The translations under genes were made by a program, and so were the position numbers. Below, one piece after another: positions 15,765 through 25,641 of a DNA stretch of 64,000 nucleotides (the first letter of the stretch is position 1; every line of letters starts with the position of its first letter). The notes beneath the pieces are model-generated. The model did not search any database. It was not told where the DNA came from and saw only the letters and a program-made list of their open reading frames with translations. The DNA is from Prevotella sp. (GTDB lineage: Bacteria; Bacteroidota; Bacteroidia; Bacteroidales; Bacteroidaceae): NCBI GenBank assembly GCA_024688365.1, contig JAILEG010000005.1, positions 1 through 64,000 on the forward strand, read 5' to 3'.

Positions 15765-16676
15765 TTATATGTTTGCCGTGTTCTCTGCCACTTTCTTGCG
15801 GTGTGACACTTTCATACGGTCGAATCCGATGCCATAGACACCAGTCACGGCACCCTGTGAGACGAATGCCTTGGGGTCAATCTCATCGATGACCCTGAAG
15901 ATGGAGCGTGCCTCGGAACGGCGGGCTATGATGAAGAGCATTCCAACTTTCTTGCCAGTGTAGAAGCCGTGGGCATCTATTACGGTACAGCCTCTCAGCA
16001 CATCGTTGTTCACGGCACTGCCGATTTCCTCCCAGTGGTCTGATATGACGAAGAACTGGACTGATCCCCGCATGCCATTGATGAGATAATCCACCACATA
16101 GGTCATGACAAACAGCACGATATAGCCGTAAATCACCTTTTCCCAGCTGTTCAGAACCAGGTAGCTGGACGTGATGATGCAGAGGTCACATGCCAGGATG
16201 ACACGTCCGAGTGACACGTCATGATACTTATGTATCATCGCTGCAATGACATCTGACCCGCCAGAGCTGGCATTATACTGTAGGGCAGTACCCACACCCA
16301 CACCTAACAGCACACCACCCACCACGCAGGCAAGGAAGGGCTCGTCAGCGAAGAGGGCATGTTCGGCGAACGACTGGCGGAACACAGAGGTCATCAGCGA
16401 GAACACCAGGACGGCGAAGATGGTCTTCACACAGAACTTCCAGCCCAATACGCGTAGTGCCACGAAGAGCAATAGGGCATTGATGACAAGGTAAGTGTAC
16501 TCCACGGGCACGTTCAGACCCCAGAAAACAACCGATGATATACCGGCTATTCCGCCAATGGTAATCTTGTGAGGGAGCAGGAAGGCGCACCATCCGAAGC
16601 TGCCAATAATCATTGCCAGGGCAACCATCAGGAACTCCCATAGGTCTCTCAGCTTGCTTGTTCTTTTTCTCGTCAT
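15765..16676 (-). CDS. YitT family membrane protein (DUF161/DUF2179)
   Basis: 303 residues. Five or six membrane segments in the first 200 residues with repeated glycine-rich motifs (IGGIAGISSVVFWG; GTALQYNASSGGSDVIA). A cytoplasmic DUF2179 domain follows (about 215-290) ending GVYGIGFDRMKVSH. Family members are of unknown transport function. It is first in an operon with mnmA and has a TATCTTTG box about 100 bases upstream. Confidence 0.9.
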   Translation of the reverse strand: MTRKRTSKLRDLWEFLMVALAMIIGSFGWCAFLLPHKITIGGIAGISSVVFWGLNVPVEYTYLVINALLLFVALRVLGWKFCVKTIFAVLVFSLMTSVFRQSFAEHALFADEPFLACVVGGVLLGVGVGTALQYNASSGGSDVIAAMIHKYHDVSLGRVILACDLCIITSSYLVLNSWEKVIYGYIVLFVMTYVVDYLINGMRGSVQFFVISDHWEEIGSAVNNDVLRGCTVIDAHGFYTGKKVGMLFIIARRSEARSIFRVIDEIDPKAFVSQGAVTGVYGIGFDRMKVSHRKKVAENTANI

Positions 16677-16779
16677 GTCTTCTATCTGATTCTTGGTCTC
16701 CTCCTGTTTTAGGCGGAGGGACAGTCTTGTTCGTGAGTGGTGCTGGCGGGTGATAGCTGTCCAGCACGGAAAACCGATG

Positions 16780-16870
16780 CAAAGATAGTGAATTTATAAC
16801 GATTTCCACTTTGCAAATCCACATTTTCGTATGGGAGACAAGGCTTTGTCAATCGTTTTTCGTATTTTTG
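16780..16870. promoter_or_regulatory. Divergent promoter region of yitT and the AGCS symporter
   Basis: Leftward TATCTTTG (16780-16787 as CAAAGATA) for yitT. Rightward TATTTTTG at 16863-16870 with a TTTG about 14 bases upstream for the symporter. The rightward box lies inside the longest possible symporter reading frame and therefore decides the start at 16894. Confidence 0.55.
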
Positions 16871-16893
16871 CATCATCGACAAAATTCCTCACT

Positions 16894-18330
16894 ATGACTG
16901 AAATGTTCTCAGCAGATGGGTGGCTGAACACCTCTATCGTCACATTCAATGACTTTCTATGGTCTTATGTCCTTGTGGCTGCGCTGATTTCCTGTGCGCT
17001 GTGGTTCACCTGGAAGACCCATTTTGTACAATTCCGTATGGTGGGTGAGATGATTCGGCTGCTGGGAGAGTCAGCAGGGAAGGCTGATGGCGAGAAGCAT
17101 GTGTCATCGTTTCAGGCTTTTGCCGTCTCCATAGCGTCCCGTGTAGGTACGGGTAACCTTGCCGGAGTGGCAAGCGCCATAGCCATCGGTGGTCCGGGAG
17201 CTGTTTTCTGGATGTGGGTGATAGCCCTGTTGGGGTCAGCATCAGCTTTCGTTGAGTCGACGTTGGCACAGCTCTACAAGCGGAAGGAGAAGGATTCCTT
17301 CATTGGTGGCCCGGCCTATTACATCCTTCATGGCATGCACAGCAAGTGGATGTCGAAACTCTTTGCCGTCCTGATAACCATGACATTCTGCATGGCCTAT
17401 ATCTCCGTTCAGAGCAATACCATCTGTGGAGCTATGCAGGAGGCTTTCCATGTAGACTCAACATGGATGGGAATGATCCTCGCACTTCTTTCTTTGAGCA
17501 TCATTTTTGGTGGCATCCAGCGCATAGCCAAGGTGAGCAGCGTTCTTGTTCCTGTCATGGCTGTGGGGTATGTACTGCTGGCTGTTGTCATCATTGTGAT
17601 GAACATCCGGCTTATTCCCCATGTGTTCAGCCTCATTATTGAGAATGCTTTTGGCTTGGGACAGATAGCCGGGGGAGGATTGGGTGCCACGATGATGAAT
17701 GGCATCAAGCGCGGACTCTTCAGCAATGAGGCCGGTGAGGGATCTGCGCCGAATATCGCCGCCACGGCAAGTACCTCCCATCCCGTGAAGCAGGGACTCA
17801 TACAGGCTTTGGGTGTCTTCACGGATACGCTGTTGGTGTGCAGCTGTACGGCTTTCATCATCATCATCAGTGGGGTTTACAGTTCCAGCTCGGAGTCGGG
17901 CATTCTCCTTACTCAGGCAGCCTTGGAGAGTGAGGTGGGCAGTGTGGGGCCCATCTTCGTGGCAGTAGCCATCTTCCTGTTTGCCTTCAGCAGCATCATC
18001 GGCAACTATTACTATGGCGAGACCAACGTCCGCTTCTTCACCAAGAGCCGTTCTGCCATCGTCATCCTGCGTGTCATCACGGGTGGTGTCATGGTCATGT
18101 TCGGTGCTGTTGCCAGCCTTGACCTGGTGTGGAGCATCGGCGACCTCTTCATGGGACTTATCACCATCTGCAATCTTATAGCCATTCTCACCCTTGGCAA
18201 GCAGGCCTTCCGCCTTCTCGAAGATTATCAGCGGCAGAAACGGGCTGGTATCAAGAGCCCCGTCTTCCACCGTGACCTGATGCCTGATATTGCGGATGAG
18301 ATAAAGTGCTGGGACACCCCCATCGGGTAA
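16894..18330 (+). CDS. Alanine/glycine:cation symporter (AGCS) family protein
   Basis: 478 residues from ATG at 16894 (MTEMFSADGWLN). The frame is open to 16831, but that start precedes the promoter box. About 10-11 membrane segments. Family motifs: SIASRVGTGNLAGVASAIA, FIGGPAYY, GIKRGLFSNEAGEGSAPNIA. It imports small neutral amino acids with Na+ or H+. Substrate not determinable. Confidence 0.92.
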   Translation: MTEMFSADGWLNTSIVTFNDFLWSYVLVAALISCALWFTWKTHFVQFRMVGEMIRLLGESAGKADGEKHVSSFQAFAVSIASRVGTGNLAGVASAIAIGGPGAVFWMWVIALLGSASAFVESTLAQLYKRKEKDSFIGGPAYYILHGMHSKWMSKLFAVLITMTFCMAYISVQSNTICGAMQEAFHVDSTWMGMILALLSLSIIFGGIQRIAKVSSVLVPVMAVGYVLLAVVIIVMNIRLIPHVFSLIIENAFGLGQIAGGGLGATMMNGIKRGLFSNEAGEGSAPNIAATASTSHPVKQGLIQALGVFTDTLLVCSCTAFIIIISGVYSSSSESGILLTQAALESEVGSVGPIFVAVAIFLFAFSSIIGNYYYGETNVRFFTKSRSAIVILRVITGGVMVMFGAVASLDLVWSIGDLFMGLITICNLIAILTLGKQAFRLLEDYQRQKRAGIKSPVFHRDLMPDIADEIKCWDTPIG

Positions 18331-18443
18331 GCTGCCGTTATCTTCATCCCTTTGCCAGCCACCTCCAGTCCTCGCATGTCATAGATAGTCACCGTTTACC
18401 ACTGATTGTCAATGCTTAACATCATTTATCACCAATAAACAAC

Positions 18444-19313
18444 ATGGAACAGATCTCAAACGATTACCTCACGCTCCGCACCTCATCCTTGGGTGCTGAG
18501 CTGCAAAGCATCCAGGACTCCACCGGAAAGGAGTATCTTTGGCAGGCTGATGCCCAATACTGGAACCGCCATTCACCCGTTCTCTTCCCGCTTGTAGGCG
18601 GGTTGTGGCAGGATACCTTCCGCGTTGATGGCAAGGAATACCACTCCAAGCGGCATGGCTTTGCACGTGACACGGACTTCAAGATACTCCGGAAGGAGCC
18701 GCACCGCATCGTCTATGGTATGCATGATACTGAGGATACCTGGCAGAAGTATCCTTTCCACTTCGCCCTTTCCATCAGTTATAAGCTGGAGAAGAACCGC
18801 ATCCATGTCATCTGGCATGTACAGAACACGGATGTCAGGGAAATCCATTTCCAGATTGGCGGTCATCCGGCTTTCAATCTGCCCGATGTCAAGGCTGGTG
18901 ATCCTGTGCATGGCTATCTCAAGCTGGATGCCGACTCGTTGGAACGTTCCATCCTCACCCCTGAGGGTAACCGCCTGCCCGATTTCCTGCCCGTTGAGAC
19001 TGACGAGGGAATCCTGGAGTTCACGGAGGAGACCTTCAAGGATGATGCTCTCATCTTTGACCGTTGCCAGCTGCATGAAGTGCAGTTGCTCAACCGTCAG
19101 GGCGCACCCGTTATCTCCGTCCGCTTCAACAGCCCTGCCGTTGGCATCTGGTCGCCTTATGGCAAGCATGCCCCGTTCCTCTGCATTGAGCCTTGGTATG
19201 GGGTTGCAGATGCTGTGGGCTATGATGGTGAGCTGAAGGACCGCTACCTCATGAACCACCTCCTGCCTGGTGCCAGCTTCATGAGTGAGTATGTGGTCAC
19301 TATCGGTGTATAG
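18444..19313 (+). CDS. Aldose 1-epimerase family protein
   Basis: 289 residues, cytoplasmic. It belongs to the galactose-mutarotase-like fold (LacX/YeaD-like): LGAELQSIQD, QYWNRHSPVLFPLVGGL, KRHGFARDTDF, IGGHPAFNLP, then FLCIEPWYGVAD. The two catalytic-site histidines (KRHGF, GGHPAF) and the late Glu (CIEPW) are present. The sugar substrate is unknown. Starts 113 bases after the symporter and ends at a strong terminator. Confidence 0.9.
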   Translation: MEQISNDYLTLRTSSLGAELQSIQDSTGKEYLWQADAQYWNRHSPVLFPLVGGLWQDTFRVDGKEYHSKRHGFARDTDFKILRKEPHRIVYGMHDTEDTWQKYPFHFALSISYKLEKNRIHVIWHVQNTDVREIHFQIGGHPAFNLPDVKAGDPVHGYLKLDADSLERSILTPEGNRLPDFLPVETDEGILEFTEETFKDDALIFDRCQLHEVQLLNRQGAPVISVRFNSPAVGIWSPYGKHAPFLCIEPWYGVADAVGYDGELKDRYLMNHLLPGASFMSEYVVTIGV

Positions 19314-19363
19314 CCGGAGCTTATCCTTGCAGGTATAGGCCGGCATCCCCGTTCCTACAGGTA

Positions 19364-19396
19364 ACTCCCCCTGATACGCTGGGTATCAGGGGGAGT
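19364..19396 (+). terminator. Strong hairpin terminator
   Basis: Perfect 14-bp stem ACTCCCCCTGATAC / GTATCAGGGGGAGT with a 5-base loop, 50 bases after the epimerase stop. It lies between convergent genes and may act in both directions; only short T-rich sequence follows. Confidence 0.75.
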
Positions 19397-19436
19397 CTTG
19401 TATATATATTCTAAAACTTACGTGGCTATGGACGTG

Positions 19437-19862
19437 TTACTTGTTGAGTTTGCTGCCTATGAAGCCGTCAACAGAGTATTTTCCGGCACCGGCAAACCAA
19501 GAGAGTACAAAGACAATGAGGTAGAGGAAAGCCAACTGACCATCATTAACAGAGCCACCGTGAACTGTCGTGAAGGCTACTATCATGGTGAAGATCATGG
19601 GCAGCAGGGCCAGGCGGGTAAGGAAGCCAAGGGCAAATGCCACTCCGCAGACCAGCTCGCCGAAGATGCTCAGGCTGACGGCCAGCTCGCCGCTCATGCC
19701 GAACGGGGCAGGGAACTGGGCTGCCGTGGCTGAGAAGTTGAGCAGCTTTTCCAGACCGTGGCTGGCAAAGAGCAAACCGAAGATGACACGGGATGCCAAT
19801 AACAATACTGATGTTTTTGTACTCTCAAATTTATTTGGGAAAAGCAATTCTAATGTCTTCAT
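19437..19862 (-). CDS. DoxX family membrane protein
   Basis: 141 residues from ATG at 19860-19862 (MKTLELLFPNKFESTK). The frame extends upstream to 20024, but that reading runs through the promoter. Four membrane segments with the DoxX pattern RVIFGLLFASHGLEKL, FPAPFGMSGELAV, FGELVCGVAFALGFLTRLA. Family members are small quinone- or redox-linked inner-membrane proteins of uncertain role. Single-gene unit. Confidence 0.9.
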   Translation of the reverse strand: MKTLELLFPNKFESTKTSVLLLASRVIFGLLFASHGLEKLLNFSATAAQFPAPFGMSGELAVSLSIFGELVCGVAFALGFLTRLALLPMIFTMIVAFTTVHGGSVNDGQLAFLYLIVFVLSWFAGAGKYSVDGFIGSKLNK

Positions 19863-19891
19863 ATTTCTTTCTTTTGTTTTGTTTCTGGGTG

Positions 19892-19923
19892 CAAAGCTAC
19901 GAATAATATTCTGTGTAGCCAAA
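19892..19923 (-). promoter_or_regulatory. Promoter of the DoxX gene
   Basis: Leftward TTTG, 20-base spacer, then TAGCTTTG (19892-19899 as CAAAGCTA; CAAA at 19920-19923). This is a textbook Bacteroidota -33/-7 promoter. It sets the start at 19862. Confidence 0.8.
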
Positions 19924-20054
19924 GGAAAAGCATTGAATGTATATCGGGGGCGATTGAAAATACCATGTCTGTGGTATTCAATACTTGTTTTTGCCCCCTT
20001 TTTCCTCATGGTGCTGAGAGTCACGTTCCAGGCAAAGTGTGCCAGGGCAGCTTC

Positions 20055-22754
20055 TTATGCCTTCTTGCTGCACAGACGGGCAATTTCCCCTATCCACAGC
20101 ACTGCGGAAGTTGCGCCTATGATGGCAATCCAGTCGGTCAGGCTGAGCGGTGTGACGTTGAACATCTCACCCCCGAACTGTACAATGACGATCTGCCCAA
20201 TGAAGATGAGCAGGGCTATAAAGCCGAAACCCTTGCACCCCTTGAAGTGGAAAGCACTGCGCCCGGTGGCGAATGCACGTGCATTGAACATGTTCCAGAA
20301 CTGCAACATCACGAAGATGGTGAAGAACAGGCTCAGCTCATGGTTATTCAGCAGGCGGTCGGTGCCCAGTTGCAGGTGCAGGAAGTCGCCCATACTGCCG
20401 ATGGACGCATGCTCCAGCACATATAGTAAGACTAACAGGATGACGAAGAACAGTCCACCGATGCCGATAATCAGCCTTGTCATGGGCTTGTTGATGATGA
20501 ATGCACGGCGGTCACGTGGCTTGTCGCGCATGACTGATTCCGATGGGGGCAGCGAGGCGAGTGCCATTGCGGCGAAGGTGTCCATGATAAGGTTCACCCA
20601 CAGCATCTGCGTGACCGTGAGCGGACTCTGTGTCCCCATGAAGGCACCTGCAAGAACGATGAGGCAGGCAGCCACGTTGACGGTCATCTGGAAGAGGATG
20701 AACCGCTGGATATTCTGATAGAGTGACCGACCCCACATGACGGCGCGCCCTATGGAGCGGAAGGAGTTGTCAATGATGGTGATGTCAGAAGCCTCCTTGG
20801 CCACACTTGTACCGTCGCCCATGGAGAGCCCCACATGCGCCGCCTTGAGTGCCGGGGCATCATTGGTGCCGTCGCCCGTCACGGCAACAACCTGGTTCTT
20901 TGCCTGCAGGGCTTCAACGAGCCGTTTCTTATCCATAGGGCGGGCACGTGATATAATCTTCAGACCGAGTACCCTGCGTGACAGCTCCTCGTCACTCAGA
21001 GCCTCAAACTCAGGGCCTGTGATGATGCTCCCGTCTGTGTCAGCCTCAGTCCACAGCCCCACCTGGCGTCCAATCTCCTTGGCGGTACCCGGTGTGTCGC
21101 CCGTGACAATCTTCACGTCGATGCCGGCATCGAGACACTCCCGTACAGCATCAGGCACCTCTTGGCGCACTGGGTCGGCAATGGCCACGATGCCTTGGAA
21201 GGTAAGGCCGTTTTCCTTGCCGTCAAGTGATGCCATCAGTTGGCTGATGATGCCTTCACGCGGTGAGAGGTCAGCATCATCAGGCAGTATCATGCAGGCA
21301 AAGCCCAGTGTGCGCATGGCTTGGTTCTGCCATGTGAGCAGCTGGCTGGCTATGTCGTCCCACGAACGGTTGCCCATGACGTTGCTGCAATAGCGGCGGA
21401 TGATGTCGCTCGCACCTTTTATATATAGCACCGTCTTGCCGGGCAGCTGGGCTGATCGGACGAGCGTCCCCATGTATTTCCGTTCTGTTGAGAAAGGCAG
21501 CTCGTCAATGACTTCAGCTTCGGTGCGCAGCTGTCGGTAGTCAAGGCCCTGGTCGTGCAGCCACAGGAGCAGGGCACCCTCGGTAGGGTTGCCCAGTGCC
21601 GTGGGATGGTCAGGCAGCGAGAGGTCAAGTGAGGCCGTTGAGTTGACGGCGATGCCCTCCCGTGCCAGTGCCTGGTGCGCGGCCGTTAGGCTGTCGATCT
21701 GTATCTCGTTGACCCGCATTTGGTTCTGTGTCAGCGTTCCTGTCTTGTCAGTGCAGATGACCGTTGTTGCCCCCATCGTCTCGCAGGCGTGCATCTTGCG
21801 GACGAGGTTGCTCGTCTTGAGCATACGGCGCATGGAGTAGGCGAGGCTTAGCGTCACAGCCATTGGCAGGCCTTCAGGCACTGCAACGACAATGAGTGTG
21901 ACACATATCATGACAGAGTTGAGCAGATATTGCAGGAAATGGACCCACTCGAAGTTGAAGTTTAGGAAGAACATCACAATCCGGGCAACGAGGATAAGGG
22001 CGGCAATGGCATAGCTGGCCCATGTGATGAGGCTGCCGAGGCGTTCAAGCTGCTCAGTGAGCGGGGTCTTGACGCTGTTGTCTATCTGTGCGGCGACGAA
22101 TACTTTTCCGTTCTCGGTGCTGTCGCCCACTTTCTCCACCCGGAAGATGCCATGCCCCTCCATGACCTTCGTGCCTCGGAGGACGTGGTCGGTAGGGAAG
22201 GTGGCCTCCTTGTCAAAGTCGGTCTCGTGCGTGCTTTTGTGGCAGATAGGCTCACCGGTGAGCGACGACTCGTCAACGTGGAGTGAGATGGCTTCAAGCA
22301 GCTCGCCGTCGGCAGGAATGTCAGAGCCCGTGTTCAGCAGGACGATGTCGCCCACGACTACTTCCCGCTTTGGAATCTTGGTGGTGTTGCCGTTTCGTAT
22401 GACCTCCACAGGCTCGTCATCGTCCACTTGGTTGAGGATGGCAAAGGCACGGTTGGCTTTCTCCTCAAAGAAGAATGCCATGCCCGTGGCAAGCAGGATG
22501 GCGATGAAGATGCCCACAGGCTCGAAGAACACCTGTGAGTCCTCGTTCAGTCCGTAGTATTCATAGCAGGAGATGCCGATCGAGAATAAGCCCGCAATGA
22601 GCAGGATGATGATCAGTGGATCCTTGAATTTCACCATGAATCGTTTCCATAGCGGTGTCTGGGCTGGGGGAGTGAGGAGGTTCTCGCCGTGTGTCTGCCG
22701 GCTTTTGATCACCTCTTGGTCATTGAGTCCTGTGTAAGTCTTTTTTTGTTCCAT
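20055..22754 (-). CDS. Calcium-translocating P-type ATPase (type IIB-like)
   Basis: About 900 residues from ATG at 22752-22754 (MEQKKTYTGLNDQEV). ATP-driven cation export across the inner membrane. Motifs: VDESSLTGEP (actuator), VVAVPEGLPMAVTLSLAY (transmembrane Ca site), ICTDKTGTLTQNQM (phosphorylated Asp), KGASDII, VAVTGDGTNDAPALKAAHVG and the C-terminal ATPase segment with a VNLIMDTFAAMALA motif. The PEGLP site fits Ca2+ pumps rather than heavy-metal pumps. A TACCTTTG box lies at 22837-22844. Confidence 0.93.
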   Translation of the reverse strand: MEQKKTYTGLNDQEVIKSRQTHGENLLTPPAQTPLWKRFMVKFKDPLIIILLIAGLFSIGISCYEYYGLNEDSQVFFEPVGIFIAILLATGMAFFFEEKANRAFAILNQVDDDEPVEVIRNGNTTKIPKREVVVGDIVLLNTGSDIPADGELLEAISLHVDESSLTGEPICHKSTHETDFDKEATFPTDHVLRGTKVMEGHGIFRVEKVGDSTENGKVFVAAQIDNSVKTPLTEQLERLGSLITWASYAIAALILVARIVMFFLNFNFEWVHFLQYLLNSVMICVTLIVVAVPEGLPMAVTLSLAYSMRRMLKTSNLVRKMHACETMGATTVICTDKTGTLTQNQMRVNEIQIDSLTAAHQALAREGIAVNSTASLDLSLPDHPTALGNPTEGALLLWLHDQGLDYRQLRTEAEVIDELPFSTERKYMGTLVRSAQLPGKTVLYIKGASDIIRRYCSNVMGNRSWDDIASQLLTWQNQAMRTLGFACMILPDDADLSPREGIISQLMASLDGKENGLTFQGIVAIADPVRQEVPDAVRECLDAGIDVKIVTGDTPGTAKEIGRQVGLWTEADTDGSIITGPEFEALSDEELSRRVLGLKIISRARPMDKKRLVEALQAKNQVVAVTGDGTNDAPALKAAHVGLSMGDGTSVAKEASDITIIDNSFRSIGRAVMWGRSLYQNIQRFILFQMTVNVAACLIVLAGAFMGTQSPLTVTQMLWVNLIMDTFAAMALASLPPSESVMRDKPRDRRAFIINKPMTRLIIGIGGLFFVILLVLLYVLEHASIGSMGDFLHLQLGTDRLLNNHELSLFFTIFVMLQFWNMFNARAFATGRSAFHFKGCKGFGFIALLIFIGQIVIVQFGGEMFNVTPLSLTDWIAIIGATSAVLWIGEIARLCSKKA

Positions 22755-23191
22755 AATGTTTGTTGTCAGTCCATATCCCAGGGAGGGGCAAGGCATGGAG
22801 GTTCTCCTTGTCGTCTCGCCCGTTATTTTGGGTGTGCAAAGGTACTAATAAAAAATGGGAGAACCTGTATTATAGGCAAATCTTAATATTCATTACAGAT
22901 AAAACAGGCTTTGCTGGGTGAGCGGGAGACAAGGTGATGTTAATGTGCGGGAGGGGGCTTGTTGGGCAACATGCCCTGTTTCCCGTTCTTGCAGATGTGG
23001 TCCTGTGCTTGTACTCCTATGTAGGTGCAGCCGTAATCGGTGCCGGACAAGTCAAATACTTCAGGTGAAGTAATTGAGTACTTCAGCTGCGATATTTCAG
23101 TACTTCTCGTGAAGTATTCCGCAGGGGCTGGCCTATTGCCAGACAAGGGCATGCTGGTTGCGGAAAGGATGCAGTCCCGCAGCGTATGTGT
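22755..23191. other. Intergenic region with Ca-ATPase promoter and palindromic repeat
   Basis: It contains the leftward TACCTTTG box (22837-22844) and repeat copy B. No gene; the open frame 22940-23152 runs through the repeat and has no family features. Confidence 0.6.
23055..23118. repeat. Tri-palindromic intergenic repeat, copy B
   Basis: Units start at 23055, 23077 and 23099 (exact 22-base steps). Outer units are near-palindromes (AATACTTCAGGTGAAGTAAT; AGTACTTCTCGTGAAGTATT). The middle unit, read in reverse, is AAATATCGCAGCTGAAGTAC, the asymmetric type in the orientation opposite to copy A. Confidence 0.85.
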
Positions 23192-24250
23192 TTAATCCAG
23201 GCTCTTGATATATTCCAGTCCCCAGACGCCCTTGGCAACCGTCAAGGTGCGGGTTTCATGGACTTGCACGTTGGCAAGGTCGTTGTCATGGTTGGGGGTA
23301 TAATGGTAGGATAGGCCATCGGGGAGGCGGAAGTAGTAGGTGCGCTCAGCGTGGGAGTGTCGGTAGCTGTGGTTAGATTCTATGCGGGTTATGATGACTT
23401 TCTGCTGGTAGGGTGTTCCCAACGTGATATAATTCATGGTGAAGATAAGATGAAAGATGGTGAGGAGCGTCATGACGGCATAGCAGAAGGAAGAAAATGG
23501 TATTGTGGCAGGAGGAAAAACACCCCGTTTCCTCAGATAGTGAAAGCCGAGGGAGGCGATGATGATGAAGCCAGTGCCTATGCACCAGCATGTTTCCGCA
23601 GGAAGAGGGATGATGGTATGAATCAGAGGAAGAATAGACAGAAGGGGAAGGACAGCTGCTGTAATCTTCAGCAGGTTCTTCACTGAGAAAGTACCTGCCC
23701 TGTAATGGAACAGCGAAAGTAATATCAGCCTCAGTGTTGAGAGCCAGTGTTGCTTGCCTGGAACGATGGTTATCTCGGCATCATTGTGGCTGGCTTCAGG
23801 CGGAACAAGGAAAACCTCATGCTGTGAGACAAATCGGAGTACATGGCATGTCCCGTCCGTTATGCGCTTCTCTGCAGTCACATCTTCCTCGTACAGGTCG
23901 CCACAATCTGTCACTACTCTTGTCAGGGCATCCTTTGTCGTGACCATCCACCAGTGCTTCTTGGCCGTATGATGGATCTGTATGCCCTTCAGCGTGGAGC
24001 AATACCAGTAGCAGCGTATGTTTCTTGCCTTTACTCCGTTGGTTGTGGCAATGAGAAGGAAGAACTCGAAGACCTCAAATGTTGCCTCGGGAGACAGGTG
24101 CAGAAGCGTCAGCACCACGTCTTCTGCTGTGGCGGAGAGCCTTGCTGTGAAGGAGTAGCCCCGGTATGACAGTGCCCGCTGGAACATGTTGAGCAATGCC
24201 TTGCATTGTTCAATGTCGGTGTTCTGTATGTAAACTGTGGGCTCTGTCAT
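23192..24250 (-). CDS. Hypothetical membrane protein downstream of aroB
   Basis: 352 residues, not recognised. A soluble N-terminal region of about 180 residues (QCKALLNMFQRALSYRGYSF...) is followed by three hydrophobic segments at about 195-285 (LLKITAAVLPLLSILPLIHT; CIGTGFIIIASLGFHYL; CYAVMTLLTIFHLIF). The C-terminal extracytoplasmic or cytoplasmic domain (QKVIITRIESNH ... YYFRLPDGLSYHY) could be a small beta-domain. It starts 39 bases after aroB on the same strand and is probably co-transcribed, but no link to aromatic synthesis is visible. Confidence 0.7.
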   Translation of the reverse strand: MTEPTVYIQNTDIEQCKALLNMFQRALSYRGYSFTARLSATAEDVVLTLLHLSPEATFEVFEFFLLIATTNGVKARNIRCYWYCSTLKGIQIHHTAKKHWWMVTTKDALTRVVTDCGDLYEEDVTAEKRITDGTCHVLRFVSQHEVFLVPPEASHNDAEITIVPGKQHWLSTLRLILLSLFHYRAGTFSVKNLLKITAAVLPLLSILPLIHTIIPLPAETCWCIGTGFIIIASLGFHYLRKRGVFPPATIPFSSFCYAVMTLLTIFHLIFTMNYITLGTPYQQKVIITRIESNHSYRHSHAERTYYFRLPDGLSYHYTPNHDNDLANVQVHETRTLTVAKGVWGLEYIKSLD

Positions 24251-24289
24251 GATGGGGCATGCCTGTCGGGAGGGTGGAGAGAGGGCTGA

Positions 24290-25336
24290 CTACCCCTCGC
24301 GGAAGAAGTCGAGGGCTTCCTTGATTTCCTCCTCCGTGATGGCCTGGTTGATTCGGAGGTCGCCGATGTCGGCAAGGAGGGTGACGTTGATTTCGTTTCC
24401 CCGGTTCTTCTTGTCATGGTGCATCAGCTCCGTCAGCTCAGCATAGTCGTTGCACGTGATGGGGAGAGAGCCGTAATAGTCACGGATGAAGTTTATGGTC
24501 TGCCGCATCTTGTCGGTCGGGAAGCCCGTCTTGACGGCTGCGAGGTAAAGTTCAGGGATGAGACCAAAGGCTACGGCATAGCCGTGCAGGATGGGATTGC
24601 GCCTCAGTGCCCATGACTCAAAGGCATGGCCGAAGGTGTGCCCAAGGTTCAGTGCCTTGCGGATGCCCTGCTCATGCGGGTCTTTCCTTACTATGCGCTC
24701 CTTCACTTTGACGCTTTTTCCGAGCATGGCAGAGAGCTGGTGCAGGTCAGGGGCGGCGAGATCGAATCTGACAAGCTCCGCCCACATCTCATTGTTGGCT
24801 ATGAGCCCATGCTTGAGCATCTCGGCATAACCACTCCGGAGGTTCTCGCTGTCGAGCGTCTTGAGCCAGCTGGTGTCGAGGAGGACGAAGTGTGAGTCGT
24901 TGAACACGCCAATCTCATTCTTCAGTCCGCCGAAGTTGATGCCCGTCTTTCCGCCCACGCTGGCATCGGTCATGGCGAGGAGCGTTGTCGGAACATTGAT
25001 GAAGTTGATGCCGCGCTTGAAGGTGGAGGCAGCAAAGCCGCCTAAGTCGGTCACCATGCCCCCTCCTAAATTGATGAGCAGGGAATGGCGTGTGGCCCCT
25101 CCTTGCTGCAGCGACTGCCATACGTGGGCAAGCGTGTCCAGGGTCTTGGCGGCATCGGTGGTCCTGATGGTGATGACTTGCGCCTGCTTCAGGCAGAAGA
25201 AGTCCTTGATGATCGGCCAGCACTTGTCGCGGGTAGTCTCGTCGACAAGCACAAAGATCCTGTCATGTTCACACTCGGCAATGGCTGTTGCCAGGTCACT
25301 CTTGAAATGTTTTGAAATGATGACTCTCTGTTCCAT
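24290..25336 (-). CDS. aroB: 3-dehydroquinate synthase
   Basis: 348 residues from ATG at 25334-25336 (MEQRVIISKHFKSD); a further upstream ATG would start inside the promoter. It catalyses DAHP to 3-dehydroquinate (shikimate pathway, NAD+ and metal dependent). Motifs: LINLGGGMVTDLGGFAAST, RGINFINVPTTLLAMTDAS, VGGKTGINFGG, and the metal ligands in GHTFGHAFE and MHHDKKNRG. Cytoplasmic. Leads a short operon with the membrane protein that follows. Confidence 0.96.
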   Translation of the reverse strand: MEQRVIISKHFKSDLATAIAECEHDRIFVLVDETTRDKCWPIIKDFFCLKQAQVITIRTTDAAKTLDTLAHVWQSLQQGGATRHSLLINLGGGMVTDLGGFAASTFKRGINFINVPTTLLAMTDASVGGKTGINFGGLKNEIGVFNDSHFVLLDTSWLKTLDSENLRSGYAEMLKHGLIANNEMWAELVRFDLAAPDLHQLSAMLGKSVKVKERIVRKDPHEQGIRKALNLGHTFGHAFESWALRRNPILHGYAVAFGLIPELYLAAVKTGFPTDKMRQTINFIRDYYGSLPITCNDYAELTELMHHDKKNRGNEINVTLLADIGDLRINQAITEEEIKEALDFFREG

Positions 25337-25359
25337 AATCTTGCTGACTAACGTTTTTA

Positions 25360-25367
25360 CAAATATA
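25360..25367 (-). promoter_or_regulatory. -7 box of aroB
   Basis: Leftward TATATTTG (CAAATATA on the + strand) 24 bases upstream of the chosen start. A TTGG lies about 16 bases further upstream. The box argues against the longer N-terminus. Confidence 0.55.
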
Positions 25368-25641
25368 GTTCTTTTCATGTTTCCAATAGGCAGATGAGGC
25401 TACAGATTTCACACTCTTTCACATATCAGACCTGCTTTTTGCGCAGGTTATTCCCCAAGTGTGCAATAAATCTGACGGCTGGATGTTCTTACAGAATGGA
25501 GCAGATGAGGCTGTGTATGTTTGAGTTCGGTCTTGTCGGGCTGGAATATGTGCGTTTCTGTTGTTTTCTTCCTGTCGGATTAAACGTTGTGTGTGATTCC
25601 GCATCTCATTAGTCGTTAGGATTACAAGACATAAGAATATC

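Noticed and set aside
19570..20718. Rightward 382-residue open frame
   Set aside because: Antisense to DoxX and Ca-ATPase genes, low-complexity composition.
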